This document shows positions 24,311-37,895 of a DNA stretch of 64,000 nucleotides, piece by piece; position 1 is the first letter of the stretch; each line of letters starts with the position of its first letter. The DNA is from Cynocephalus volans (Eukaryota; Chordata; Mammalia; Dermoptera; Cynocephalidae). A program made the translations under genes and the position numbers. The notes under the pieces are model-generated. The model ran no database searches. It was not told the DNA's origin and saw only the letters and a list, made by a program, of their open reading frames with translations. Location: the NCBI RefSeq assembly GCF_027409185.1, contig NC_084474.1:3651382-3715381 (forward strand), read 5' to 3'.

Positions 24311-25514
24311 ACCCATCTATGACTATGCACTTTAAATCACCATGTTGTCCATGCCGACTCTATGGTTCCAAAATTCCTTATAATGCCCCCAAAACTTGGA
24401 GTACTGATTAAATGGACCAAGATAATAAGGGGGAGAAGCTCAGACCTTCTTCCCAGGTACACCCGCATTTCAAAATGACTTTACTTATGAAACGGTAAAA
24501 GAGTTCTTGGTTGAAAGAGCCAACTCTGGCAGAGGAAAAGCTGCATTTGTGAAGGCTTTGTTATTTAATATTTAGTTGATTACAAAAGCACAACCTTGGC
24601 TAACCCAAGAATAAGAAGGGGCAGCGGGAAATCCTAGGAACAAACCTTTAAGGAGTGTGTCAAAGTCAGTAAATTAAACCCTCACCCACTGCTTTCTTTC
24701 CCTTACACCAAGAGTTCCAGATCCTGAAGCCTACTTAACTCAAACCTGGTGGAATACTCTAGGCCTGAGAACTGCCTCCCCCCAAGGGAGGCGGAAGGGG
24801 TAGGAGCTGGGCACTAATGAGCACGACGTTCCTGGTGAGGACTGTCAGTGACCTCTCAGGCCGTCCACGGCTTCCCAGTGCACATGGGAGTGAGTTAAGA
24901 ACAGCTTCCCAATAAGCCACTTCCTTCAAACTCTTCGCACCCTGAGCCAGCCATTGCCCAGTGCGACTATGCTTGACTCCCGCCCACAGTGGGCACCAGC
25001 CCGTGGGACTGCAGTGAAGAGGAAGCAGCAGAGACCCGCCCATTCCAAGGCCTCCCCCAAGATGTACCCAAACAGGCCCATGCTGGCTCAGCTTCCATGG
25101 CTGATTCCCAAACCCTGCACCTGGCAGCTCACTCGAGAAAAGACTTTGCCTGTTCTCGTCTGTGGCTCGCTGAACGAGAGACGCCCACAGCTGGGGTTGA
25201 GTGAGCACCAGCAGCAGGAGGCCCCCCGCCCAGGCCAGGCCTCTGCCTCCCCTCTGTAAACAGAGCAAGTGGGAGTGGGAGAAACTGCTTACCAAAGAAA
25301 GGCTGCAGAGTCCTGGGCGGCAGCAAGAGAGGGAGAAAAATCTCCTTCCACGAGACCCTCCAAGACATGGCCCCAGGTTGCTAGGTAAATCCCAAGCTGC
25401 CTCCTAAAGTCTAGAGCTCAGAACCCAGCATTGCTAAAGGAGCGAGCAGAACAGCAGCAGGAGACACCAACGCGTGCACCAGCTGACAATGTGGACACCG
25501 TCTTTTCTGCACTG

Positions 25515-25715
25515 AGTTCCCACCACATGCTGGGCTCTGCAGGTGAGCAGGGGACAGGTGCTATCTGTGACTCTTTGCGTAAAACTCAGCAACCATGTTA
25601 AGAAGGTATCATCATTATTTCATTACAACCAAGGAGAAGGGCTCGGGTTAAGTAACAACAGCACGAGGCCACCATTTGTAAGCAACAGCATTGGGATTAG
25701 GGCCCACACCTAACC
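25515..25715 (-). mobile_element. MIR SINE, diverged
   Basis: AAACTCAGCAACCATGTTAA, GGTATCATCATTATTTCATT, GGTTAAGTAACAACAGCACG and GGGATTAGGGCCCACACC follow antisense MIR order. Confidence 0.65.
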
Positions 25716-28289
25716 CCAGAGACCTACCGTACCATGACTCGGTTTAAAATGATATTGCTTGAGTGGAAACTATTTCATTCTTTTGATTGTGGTGCTTCTA
25801 ATCACAACTCAAATCAAAAATTAATGTTCCTTTGCCATGACCGTGTAAAGGAATTCAGTTTACACAGGTGGGGACAGAGAGGGGAGGGGAAGGTCAAGTG
25901 ATGGAAATGTGGTACGCATTAGACTCTATTTCTTGCCATTTGGCTCCCTTTCCTTTTTGAGGTGGGAGAGTAGGGAAGAAGCCACATATGGCCAGAAATT
26001 GCTAACATCTTTCCATCTTTCAAGGGTTTATTTTAGGGATACAGATTACCAACAATGTTTGGATAGGCAATCAGCTCTCCAAGGCTGATTTCCCAGTGCC
26101 TTGTGGGTGGGTGTGCAGCCCACCACCAGGCCACATCCAGGGGCTACTGGGGCAGGGGTGGGACTGGTCACCACTTCCTCCCCCGACCCGCACCATGCTG
26201 ACAGTGCCTGGACCCAGGATTTGTGCCCCTGGCTGAGTTTGCAATGAAAATGGTGGTGGTGGGCAGGGAAGAGAACACTGGACAGAGGCTGGGGCCTGGT
26301 TTCCAGCCTGAGTCTCAGTCTTCTATCTGCAAGGTACGAAGCGCTGCCTGCTGCCTGCTACCTGCCAGCCTGGCAGAATCACCATCCGGAGGGCCTGCAC
26401 TGGCAGCACTGGGTGCCAGCAAAGTCCCCAGCACAACCGCCCACCTCATGCTGCCTCCTCTCTCACCCTGGAGGACAAAGCCACACTAAACCCCCATCTC
26501 GGGCCCTCGATGTCAGCCACCGTAACAGCTGGACCCTGAACTAAAACAAAAAGCAAAAACCAATTTTTTTTTCTTTTTTTAGCAACAATTCAACATCCTC
26601 CAAGGGTAAGATATTACTCTCACCTATGAGTTACTGGCAGCAAGAATTCAGAGACCCAGAAACTAAAAACCCAAAATTAGATGCTCCAGTTAGTGGCTGT
26701 CCGGGTCTTTCTCAGCAACTTTAAAATAAATAATTCCTTACATCCAAGTAGAGCCTTTAAGTTTCATTTGACTTGCAATCACCCAAGCTGTATTTTTTGC
26801 TCACAAATTAAACTTCCTTGGTAGCCTCCCCACAATGTGTGGCCATATTTCTGAGGCTGAAATGAGACTCAGAAGTCATCACCTATCCCAAATCCACACT
26901 TTCTTCAGATCCACCTCTTCCTCCTGACTTCCCTGCATCCACTAATGTGGCCAACGTTCCTCCGATTACCCAGACGCGGCACTTGAATGCAAGGCAACCA
27001 ATGGCCAAGGGCCAATCAATCACATAATCAGTAATGTGGAATTGCTGGAGGAATCCAAGACAGAGCTGATGGGAAAGGTGGGCGTGGGACTGAGTTAGGA
27101 ATCAGACCTGTAACTCATTTGATTACAGATAATAGTTACAACAGAAGGTAAGGCATAGAAAAAAGGAGAGAAAAAGGGACCAAGAGAACACCTTTGCTGA
27201 GGGAGACAAAGAAGAAGAGTTATTATAAAAGTCAGCAAAGGCACAGACAGAAACCAGGCACAGGCTGGTGTCATGAAAACCACAGCAGGAAGGTGTTTCA
27301 AATAAAGGAAAAGTCCCTCAACCCCAAATGCTGGAGAGTTTAAGAGTGAGTCTGAAACCAGATCACTGGACGTGGTGATTCGGGGGTCAGGATGGCCTGT
27401 GAGGCCAGGATGCGAGGGGCGAGGGTGAATTCCTGACAGCTAGAGACGCCTGGGCGGCGGAAGGCAAAACGCCATGCGACCACCACCACGTTCCTAGAAT
27501 GCTCGTGAAGAGTCCCTGCCAGCCACTTGCAGCCAAACACATCAGCTTGAGCAAACACCATCATCTCTACTCCTTCCCAAAGTCGATTTAAAATTACAGT
27601 TTAACAAAAATTATAAACACACGCAAGAAAATGGTAAAGGAACAAGAACATATCAACAACGTTTTGTATAATAGAAAGCAAATGGGTGGGGGAACCTGGC
27701 TGAAAGGGAGAGGAAGAGCAGAAACCTAGCTGCTTACAGACAGGCATGCCAGGAACAAGCTGGCCCCCACTGCAGGACCCACGGAAGTCACCAGCGGGGC
27801 CCTGGTGCTCCTGAGCTCCAGTACGGAGAGCGTATTAAGGGTAGGGATTGGTATGAAGTCTGCAGGGGGACACTCAAATCCACTCCCCTGAACCGTGAAT
27901 CCAGGTGACTGCCCCTCTCCAATTCCAGCAGCAGCCAACGGACTTATTCTATATGGAAGGTCTGAAGCAGACAGATACAAAGGAGGACAGAGTGGTGAGG
28001 GGCCCCGTGGACACTGAAGGGTTAAGGGAAGGTCTGCATAGTAAAGGGGAGACCCTCAGGTCTTAGAACTCTACACGGATAGCCCCCAGCTGGAGGAATG
28101 AATGCTTTCTCTCTTAAAGAACTAGTAGCTCAAAAGAAAAGACCTATGCCCGCCCCAAGCAAAACTCTAAGATGAGGTGCAACAAATCACAGGTCCTGCA
28201 CGTATGCGAAGAGGTTCCAACATCATGTCCCACTCCTACATTCAAATGGACAGTCAAGGACTGGCAGGCATTAAAGGAAAGCCTCTCAT

Positions 28290-29710
28290 GTGAATGACGA
28301 GACCAAAACATACAAAACAAACAGAAAAAGAGAATTCAGAGACAACAGAGAATGCAAGGAGCATAAGAAAACTTTTTTAAATGATGATAGTATTAGATAA
28401 GGTACCGTATCCACAAAACAAGAACAGAAAGCTATTAAAAGGAATGTCCAGAGAACAGGAAAGAGTATTTGGAAGTTTAAAATATAAGACAAGAAATAAA
28501 AATGCAACACAGATGCTTTAAGCTAAGGTTGAAGAAATTTCCTGAAAAGCTGAACAAAATGACAAAGAGACAGGAAATAGCAGAAAGGAAGATAAGATAA
28601 GAGAGAGTGTCACTCCAAGAGTTTCAACATCTGGATAAAAGGCATTATAGAAAGAGAGAACCGAGAAAGCACATGTGAGAAAATACCAAGGAACTAGCAG
28701 AAGGAAATTTTCCAGAAATGAAGAACATGACTTCACAGGTTAAACAACATCCAGCTCAATGATCATGGCATTTAGAAACACCAGGAATAAAATAAAATAA
28801 AATAAACTTCTATTATCTTCCAGGGAAAAATAGAGTATGAATCTAAAATAAAGCATCAGGCATCAGAGTGGCACTGGATTTATCAACAGCAGCATTAGAA
28901 GCTGGAAGGTAATGAATCAAAATTCCCAGAAATTTGATACTGAGCTAAACCATCAGTCAGCACGTGAGAAGAGAATAAAGGCATCTCTGGGCATTAAAAG
29001 GTTTTAAAAAATTATCCCCCACGTACCTTGTCTTAGAAAACAACTCAATGATTTCCTCCACAAAAAATGCAAAGGTAAACAAGAAGACAACACAGGATTC
29101 AGGAAACCAACGATCTAACATAAGAAAGGCAAGGAAGGCTCAGACTGGCTTCTCCCAGAACCACTGTAGAGCTCGCGTAAAGCTCAGTCGGTCCGGTCTG
29201 AGCAGGAGAGAGGGGGCTCAGGCAGATCACCTGACGTGTATCTGCCAAAAGTTGGGGCTGAATTCACAGCATGAACATCAGTAACTGGGCAAATAAACCA
29301 AGACAAGACTATCTCCAGGAAAAACAAAAAGGTGTCAGAGAAAATAAATAAAAATGCAGCGCTCTACATGGCTCAGCTGTAAATAATTTCTATGCAATTC
29401 TAACACATTACACATTGAATAGTAACTAAAAGTGTGACATAAGTGTACTGGAAAGACAGCGTAAGAGAGAGAAACCTTTAACTTCAATATCAGAAAATCA
29501 ATAAATAATGTCGAAACATTAAAATTAAGAAATAACATAGAAAGCATGTTATTTATTTGCTCCAGTTTGCTGTATCACAAGAAAGAGATAAAGGAGTTGG
29601 AAATTACTACCTCTGGGTTGTGGGAATTTTTTGTTAAAAGGCTTTTATTCCTATTTAACTTTTTAAACTATATTTATTTTGAAGCAAAAAAATTAAATTT
29701 TAAAAAACCC
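28290..29710 (+). mobile_element. HAL1 (half-LINE) element
   Basis: Sense-orientation HAL1 order. A degraded ORF1 with AATTTTCCAGAAATGAAGAAC, AACACCAGGAATAAAATAAA, GCATCAGAGTGGCACTGGAT and TAGAAGCTGGAAGGTAATGA is followed directly by AGACAACACAGGATTCAGG and an AT-rich 3' end. There is no ORF2. It lies antisense to SFRP1 in intron 2 and has many frame breaks. Confidence 0.8.
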
Positions 29711-31079
29711 TATACTCTAATAAAGAACTTAAGTACATGTAAAATTCAAATGGGTCACACAATGAGCGATCATAAAGGAAACAGGGAAAACATTTCCAGG
29801 TCCTCCACTGTCCATTCAACCAGAGCAACTTGGCTCCGGTTGGGGCTTCTTGAGGGTTTTGTTGGAATACGAATTCTGCTTTTCCAACCCGTGTTTTCTG
29901 AAGGGGAAGGGGAAACAGCCTACAGATCTGGTCAATCACCATCATTTTTTTGATAAAAAATCAATTAGGTTAGAATGTGGATTATTTCCTTTAAGTGGAA
30001 GAGACATTAAATCTACCCAACTGATGCTCGTGGGACGTCCGTCTCTGCCCAGAGCTTCCTGCTTCATCGCATCGATCCTCCAGTAGGAGAACAAGAGGGG
30101 ACCGATGGGGTGCTGGCAGATTCTGGGGACGACTGGACAAGCACTTGGATACACTTTTTCCAATAGGTGCTAATAAAAAAATCATCCAGGGGCAGATACC
30201 AGACCTCACACCCTGATTCCTAAAAGGCTTACTTTTTTCTGAAATTACTTTCTCTTCCAGAGAGGGCTAGTCAGAGAGACCGGCACACTCCTTACAAAGT
30301 GGCCTGTTACCAGCTGCCTTTGACCAGCCCCTGTGCTCAGGAGGGGCCCACAGATGGCCTGTGGGTCGGCCTACAGCTCTCCTACCACATGGAGCCTCCA
30401 GGTGAAAACATCTGTCCAAATAACAAAGCCCCACTAAGCCACGAGGACAGAAGACCTGATTTTCCACTTCCCGGTCCACTTCACAAGTCTCTTGGGTGGG
30501 CGACAGGCAGAGCACACCATCCCAAATCCAACTGCACCAGTGCGTGCTGGGCAAGGCCCTGGCTGTGAGAAACTACGGCCTCCTTCCAGCGCTCTGCAGG
30601 GGTCTGGGCACCGCGGCGAGCTGGCTTTGAGGCATCAGGGCCCAAATGAATCCTACCGACAAAGGCCTTGCAAAGGCAGCTTGACAGACCTCTCTGTTCC
30701 CAGCAGGAGCTGGTGTTGGGCATCATTAATTCGTTTAGCAAAGAAAGGAGCTTGCACTTTGTCACAAAGACTCAGACTCTCTCCCCCGACCACAAGCCAC
30801 ACGCCGCGTATTTACATGCATTTACTGACTGTAGGACGTACATTACAAACAGCAAAAAGTAAACCAAAAAAAAGAAAAAGGATTGAAAGCAGCTTTACTT
30901 TTCTCTCATCTACAAAAAAAAAACCAACTGCTGTAGAAAATGCTCCTGAGTGACTCATTTGGGGCAAATTATTTAATTGAAGTTGTCCTGTTTTCTGGAT
31001 CCCAGACACCTAGGGAAGGTGGTGAGGAAGGAGAGTAGAGTTTGCAACTTCACGGGCCTCTCCCGTCTCCTTCTCTGTC

Positions 31080-31195
31080 ACACACACACGCACACAGGCA
31101 CACATGTACACGCACACAGACACACACACGGGCACACACACGTACACATGTGGGCACACATGCACAGTGACACACATACACACGTGGGTACTCAC
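31080..31195. repeat. CA-rich microsatellite
   Basis: CACACACACGCACACAGGCA-type steps across 115 bp, with G and T interruptions. Confidence 0.95.
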
Positions 31196-31854
31196 CAGCA
31201 GCACCAATGCCAGGATCTGGAATCCTGCCACCCGGCTGCTATTCAGTGGACTGTGTTAGCCCCTAACTTAACTAATGGTGCAAAACCAAAGCCCCACTTT
31301 GAGTGCGAAGTGCTGCCAGGGGTGATTTTATTGAGGAGGCATATGTGTTGGCGGCTCTGATGGCAAGGGCTTGGGCCTCAGAATGGGACAAAGAAGAGCC
31401 TGCTTGTCCCCTTCTCAGTGCCACCATAGCCACTCCACCTGCCAGCCCCCGCCCCAAAGCAGGAGGCAGAGGAGAACCAGAGAAGCACTTAATAACGTCA
31501 GTCATCAGGATTGACTGAATCTTGGCCCCAAGTCCAGGCGAAGCTGCCAGGACAAGCAGCTTTTCCTACCAAGAGGGCACTGGTTTTCCATCCCTCTCCC
31601 TTCCACCCCCAGCGTTCACCCAAATGGCAAGCTGGAGTGTGGAATGGTCTCTTGGGAGGAAAAAGATGGGGAGTGGGGGGAGTGGGCTTCAAAACCAATG
31701 AATCGAGAAGCCGCGAGCCCTCCCCAGCACCTGTTGGACACACAAATGAATAGAAAGATGCAAACAGCACAGTCACTGCCCTGAAGTTCACAGCTGCACT
31801 AGTGATACTGGAATTCTTTGCACAAACGTCTGCTTTAGCACTAACAAAGGAACA

Positions 31855-32045
31855 TTGGCTAACAGTTACTGAGCACTAGCGGGGCCACGTTTATATATAT
31901 TATCTCACTGAATCCTCTAACAACCCTGAGATGTAGACACTCTAGTTATAACCAGTTTCTAGATGAGGAAACTGAGGCAGAAAGGTTCAAGTAATTTACT
32001 GAATCTTCCACTAGTCAATAACGGAGCTGGAGTTGGACCCCAGGA
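31855..32045 (-). mobile_element. MIR SINE
   Basis: Antisense MIR, nearly full: ACAGTTACTGAGCACTAGCG, ATTATCTCACTGAATCCTCT, AACAACCCTGAGATGTAGAC, GATGAGGAAACTGAGGCAGA and GGAGCTGGAGTTGGACCCC. Confidence 0.9.
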
Positions 32046-34869
32046 AGTCAAGCTCACAAAATACAAATAATATCAGAGGTAAAGTTTACTGCCTACGCGC
32101 AGCAAGAGGCCCGTGTCCTGAGGTGTCTTTCTTCCACCGTGGCGAGCTGCTCCCTAAGCCCGGGGTCAGGGGATGTTCTCGCTCAGGTCTCCCCGGATTT
32201 CTCCCTCCCTCAGGCATTTGAGGCGTAGAAGGATTCAGAGAGGGAAGCACCCCTCGCATTCATCACAGACCTCTCCCAAGGGTGAAGCTAAGAAAGCTCA
32301 GAAAAGAAGCCTGTGTCCCAAATCCTCTGTTCTAACCATGCTTTCTGCAGCAGAAACAGGAGCCCCATCTCTCTAGATCCAAGCCCACCGCACCGCCAGT
32401 AGAGCCCCAGTCACAGATTAAGCTGCTTCTTGTTCATTCCCATGTCTACCCAACCTCCTACACTTGAATTTCCTTTCTCTCTCTCAGCCTTTTCAGGCTT
32501 TGTGTCCACAGCAGGGAGGCTCAGAAGACACAGCCGCCCTGGCAGCCTGCCCGACTCTGGCCCTCGGCGGGCATGAGGTCCAGCCTGAGCCTGGCCCATG
32601 ACGCACGCCTTTCCCTTCCATCAGATGGCAGCACCTGGCTTCACAACCAAACCCGGGGAGCCAGGGGGCCGGCAGGAGGGGTGACAGAGCACACATGGTT
32701 CTCCTATCACCAGCCAGCAGAGCCCCACCGGGAACATGCATATCCAGTTGGATTACAACGTACACCAAACAGGATGGAGGGGGTGCCGGTCTCTCAGACG
32801 GGAAATTTGCCTTGGTCTGAGATGGGTTTGGTTGAAGCCAAGAATCTGAAATGATATAGGTGTCGGCACCCCGTGCTCTCTCGAAGCTGGCCCTACTCTC
32901 TGTTTTCTAGGGGTCCCACTCTCTGCCAAGCTCCACTGGCGGCACCCTGGCTGGCTGTCCTGACTGCTGCTCCCGTGTCCTCTGACTCCACTGAGTCTCT
33001 TGCCTCCCTCAAGCCACCTGAGCCGCACTCACAAGCTAAAGGGCTATAAAAAGAAAGGCAACGAAAGCCCATGTGCCCCCAACGCTGCACCCCTGCCTGC
33101 TTCCTCAGGAAAGCCATGTATTGAAAGAAACAAACCAAAAGCTCCACATGGCTGTGGGGGCTGCAGATCTATGGGGCTGACCAGCAAAGGGACAAACAGC
33201 CCAGCCCTAGAGGAGACCCATGTGATGTCTGGGGGATGGGCAAAGACTCAGGGTATGACAGAGACAGCTTAGCAGGGACAGGTATTCAACTGGCACTCTG
33301 GGGCGCCCCACTCCCAAATGCACGCCTACATTCACAAGGCAAATGCACGCTGGGTGTGTTTACCGAGTTCCTCACCCCAGAACTGATGGATTTTCTTCTA
33401 ATGCACCACAGTATAATGTTTCTTTTCCTACTGATGACAGTCCGAGTCCCAGGGTTAGGAACTCACAGTCCCACGGGACAGTCCTGTGAGTGCCCACTCC
33501 TGCAGCAGGTGTGCCCACAGCACATTTACAGAGCCGGCCTCAAGCTCACCAACTCACCTTCTCTGTCCCCTGTTCTTATGCCACCTGCCACATGCTCCTA
33601 CATCTTGTTCAGGGGCTTCTGCACCACGCCGAGAGCAAGGGAGAGTCCTTCCTCCTGCAGCTGCCCTCCAGGGCCCCTGCGACTGCACCAGAGGGCACTC
33701 AGCACACCCGCCCCATGGGAGATGCTCCCACACTGCTGTTACAGCCAGACAGGGAAGACACCAGATGAATGTCACCTCACACACGGGCATAACTGGAGCA
33801 CCAGCAAAGTCACAGCAGAGCACAGAATGTGCACGCTCATGGCTACCATCCACAGATCTCAGATAAGCTCGTGAGCAGGAAGGCATTGTGTCAACTGTCA
33901 GGTGCTACACAAACATTAGTACCAGCTTGCATCTTTTGTGGACAGATATGTACATAGAGACACTACAATAAATAGCAGCCATCATGCCAATGTGCCATAA
34001 ACTGAGGGTGTGCTGTGCAACCACCCCCCTTGGCTTACACACTCGGCTCACCGTGACCAGTGGCCTGAGGGGCCATGTGCAGTGTGCAGAGGAAACCATC
34101 ACACCTGCAATGCCAGGAGCTTCATGTACATGATCAGCTGGGAGAGACCCAGCCTGGAGATCTAGGACCCCTTTGCAACCTTGCTGGCTGCTTCTGGTTG
34201 CATTTCCCACAGAGTTACTCTGGTGGATGCAAATACAATGCTTAATAGTCAGCAACAACAACAGAAAAACATTTCTAAAGAGTCCTTATTTGTCTGAAGA
34301 GCTTAAAATGGGCTGTTGGGGCAATTTGTCAGAGTGCAAAAACCTCCAGAGCACTCAGTGCATGGGGTGGCCCTCTGCCCTCTTGCTGCCCTGCAAAGAC
34401 CAGTTCCTAAGGGACTGCAGGGTGCTGGTTGGTCGCCCTCTCTGTCTGCACCTGGCCTGGCTGCAGAGTGTCTATCCTCTCAGCTCAGGTGTTCAGATGC
34501 ACATACGGCCCTCTTAGCCCTGAACTTTTTGGCTCTGTTTACAAAGCATGACTGCAGTGTTGCAAATTAGGTCTTGTAACACCCCACTGTCCCCACAAGC
34601 ACACAGCGCAGCTCCTGGCTATATTTTGAGCTGCTCCCTGCCTCCCAGTAGCTTCCAGAAGCCAGGTCCTGCCGTGTTGTAACACAGCGTCCCTTGGGTT
34701 GCCATCCACGTGCACAATTTCCTGAGAGAGGCAGTCCAGACCAATGCCTCACACATCAGAATCCACTGCATCAAGCTGGCTTTGCGTGTGGGTAGTAGCG
34801 AGTTCACCACCCCTCTAGTGACCACCCGCCTCTAACGTCACCCACCAAATCAGCCTTTGGAACCCATGG

Positions 34870-35055
34870 TGTTGATTGTCAAGTGCCGGGCACTGTTCTG
34901 TTTAATCTTCAAAACAACCGAGTTAAGTAGGTACTACTACCATCTACCTTTTAAGACAAGCAGATTTCAGCATATAATTTTCCAAAAGACACCAGCTAGT
35001 AAGTGATAGAGCCGGGATTCAATGTAAGGTAATTTGGTTCTAGAACCCTACTGTA
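34870..35055 (-). mobile_element. MIR SINE
   Basis: CAAGTGCCGGGCACTGTTCT, TTTAATCTTCAAAACAACCG, GTAGGTACTACTACCATCTA and AGAGCCGGGATTCAATG, antisense MIR order, immediately before an MLT1 LTR. Confidence 0.88.
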
Positions 35056-35084
35056 GGTTGTGAACAGTGTTCCTAAAAAATCAT

Positions 35085-35515
35085 GTAATGAACAGTGCTC
35101 CTAAAAACCCAGAACCTCAGAATGCGACCTTATTTGGAAATAGAGTCTGCAGATGTAATTAGTTAAATTTAGATGAGGTCACACTAATTTGGTGGACCCT
35201 AAATCCAATGATGGGTGTCCTGTAAGAAGAGGAGACACAGATGGACACAGCCACACAGGAGGATCGTCATCTGAAGATGGAAATAGAGATTGTGGCTGCA
35301 AGCAGCGAATGCCCAAGACTGCCGGGAGCCCCCAGGAGCTAGGAGAGAGGCTGGAATGGGCTCTCTCTCTCTCAGAGCCCCTGAAAGGGACCAGTCCTAC
35401 TGACACTTTGATTTTGAACTTCCAGCCTCTTGAACTGTGAGAGAACAAATCTCTGTTGTTTAAGCCACCAAGTTTGCGGTCATTTGTTGTGGCAGCCCTA
35501 GGAAATGAATACAGA
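35085..35515 (+). mobile_element. MLT1-type MaLR LTR in SFRP1 intron 2
   Basis: CAGAACCTCAGAATGCGACC, TTATTTGGAAATAGAGTCTG, TCCAATGATGGGTGTCCTGT, CTGTTGTTTAAGCCACCAAG and GCAGCCCTAGGAAATGAATA follow sense MLT1 order. It is antisense to SFRP1. The 5' edge is worn. Confidence 0.9.
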
Positions 35516-35579
35516 ACCAAGCCCCAGCCTGCTACATTATCGCCTCCCAACAGATGCAGATGGCAGCCACGAGGAACAC

Positions 35580-35740
35580 AGATCCTGAGCCCTGACACTG
35601 CCCAGCTCTGCTGTGTGACTCCGGGCAAGTCACTTAATCTCCCCAAGCTCCATTTCCCTTGACTGAAAAAGGGAGATGTAATAACACTTTCCTTACCTCA
35701 CAGGGTCATTCATAAGCTCAGTATAAAAATAAGCGCATGT
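35580..35740 (+). mobile_element. MIR SINE
   Basis: Sense MIR: CAGCTCTGCTGTGTGACTCC, GGGCAAGTCACTTAATCTCC, ATGTAATAACACTTTCCTTA and CCTCACAGGGTCATTC. Confidence 0.9.
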
Positions 35741-35904
35741 ATGGAAAAGCAGTTTGAGAATGGCCACCTGCGCCTCTTACTTTTAACTGTACTTGAATAT
35801 TTTTTATTTTATATAATGCGAATATGCTGCCTTTTCAAAACTAAATTACATGTTCAAAAACAAATTATATATACAAATAAATGCATAGATTTATGTTTTT
35901 ATCT

Positions 35905-35940
35905 ATACTTCATTCATTCATTCATTTATTCATTTAATTT
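35905..35940. repeat. ATTC short tandem repeat
   Basis: About seven CATT-type steps: TTCATTCATTCATTCATTT then ATTCATTTA. Confidence 0.9.
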
Positions 35941-36647
35941 CCCTGATTAAAATACAGTTCTGCCTTCAGGAGAAGCAGAGAAGCACAAATAAAGTTTTTT
36001 CACTCTGACTAGGCCAAAATAACTCCATCTTCCAAAACTTTGACTCATTTCCCTATGGTCTTTCAAGAAGCTCTTTGTGACTATGCATGACCTCATTCTT
36101 CTTCAATCCACTCCCAAAAGAATGATGTTTCCAGACTATTTTACAGAGAAGAGTGCTGCCGAATTTCGATGCTTCCTTCTTATTACGTGACTTTGACAAC
36201 ACATAGCCCGTTTCTCCCCCTCTTTGGGTGTGCAGATCCCAGTGTCTTTCTGAACTGAGCTGCAGGACACAGCCATGTCTTTGCTGCTTGTTCCCTCTGC
36301 CACAACAAAAAGTCCTTTTCCCTGACAAGTGCCGGAATCAGAGGCACTGCCGGGCAGACGCACACGCTCATACACCTCCTCCTCCTGCTCCGGGTCCCCT
36401 TCAAACTCTGTGGCCTGTTCCTGGAGCATGTCATGTCTTGCACCTCAGACAGACCTGGTGGCTAGATAGGAAGCCCAGTGAGACAGTGTCTTTCTTGGGA
36501 AAGACAGCATGTGGGCACAAGATGGCTTTTTCAGCCATTCCCATCACTTCCTGAAAGACAATCCAATGGACCGATCAGAAGTTCAGACCAAAATCAGCAA
36601 CTGAGCTTGTAAAAACCCCTCAGATTGACATTATTTTTTGTAGAAGT

Positions 36648-36679
36648 AAAATAATAATAATAATAATAATAATAATAAT
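36648..36679. repeat. TAA trinucleotide microsatellite
   Basis: About ten uninterrupted AAT/ATA units in intron 2. Uninterrupted trinucleotide runs are usually length-polymorphic. Confidence 0.97.
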
Positions 36680-37794
36680 TCCTCCAATTTTCTTGTATAG
36701 ATTGATTAGTTCAACTAATGTGCAGAGTTGATTAGAGCTTGCTCCTTTCCTCAGTCTTACTGCTCCGTCCAAACTACTGTGCACACGGGGTGTCCAGCTA
36801 GGCCAGAGCACAGCTGAATAAGAGACTGGGTCGCCTCCCACCCCAGTCCCACCATCAATCTGTTTGCAACTGACCAGTCACATGAGTGCTGAAGAAACTT
36901 CTGGAGAAATTGAGACCCTAAGATGTCAGCAAGTAGGATCCAAGGGTCCACAAGCACTTCCAGAGGAAGTGACAGGAGCCACATCAGTGAATGAGGATGG
37001 GCAGCTGCTGAAGAAACCCAAAATGAATAAGAGAGATGGTTCCTCAGCCCAGACTTAGAAGCAGGGCCCCAGAGGAGGACAGAGCTGCAGCTCCAGGCAT
37101 GGCAAGTGGCTGTTCGGTGGGAGAAAGTGCGGGGGACATTCGTATGAGAGCTGTTTCGCTGGAGGCTGCAACACTGCTATAGGGCCCTGCTGCAGAGAAC
37201 CCAGCTCAGGCTCTAGGCACAGTCCTCTGTGGCTCTGTGACAGCTGGGAGCATCATCGGCAGGGACCTTCCGCCAGCAGTGGAGCTGTGTCCAGGCAGAA
37301 GCTCAGTTGCAGAGGCGGGGGCACCTCCAGCTCGGCTGCAGCCGGGACAGAAGCCTGGGGCGGCGTGAGTAAGGAGGCCCAGCCCGCAGGGACTGCAGCA
37401 CCGCTCACCTAACTGAGCCTGGGGAGGGCGGCACAAGCAGTGCAGTCTGCCCTCCCAAGCTGCACCAAGCCTTCAGCCAGCAGGCTAACATGGCGTGGAC
37501 AGGAACGTTGCCATCTGTACCACAGGCTGCCGGGCCAGAGGACATCCAGTAAAGGCCCAATTTTCAAGTCCAGGAGGAATCCTGTCCTCTTGCCTGTGCT
37601 CAGACCCTCCCATCCACCTGCCCCCCAGAAATGCCCCAGGAGTAAGCAGGGGCCAGACAAGTCGGCCATGGCCCCTTCCAGCCCAGCAGCCATGCCAGCT
37701 GGTTCTCCAGAGTGGAGTTGAGGGTAGGATTCTGCTTCGTGGCACAGGAGTGCGTTTCACTAACTTAGGACACAAAAGCAGATTCTTAGAGCAG

Positions 37795-37895
37795 AATGGG
37801 ATTTAAGAGGCCAGCTAACCAAAGTCTCACTTTACAGATCAGAAAACTGAGACCCAGAGAGCAGAAGAAGACCACCCACTCGGCTGCCAGCAGCT
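37795..37895 (-). mobile_element. MIR fragment
   Basis: CACTTTACAGATCAGAAAAC followed by TGAGACCCAGAGAGCAGAAG is the antisense MIR core. Confidence 0.6.
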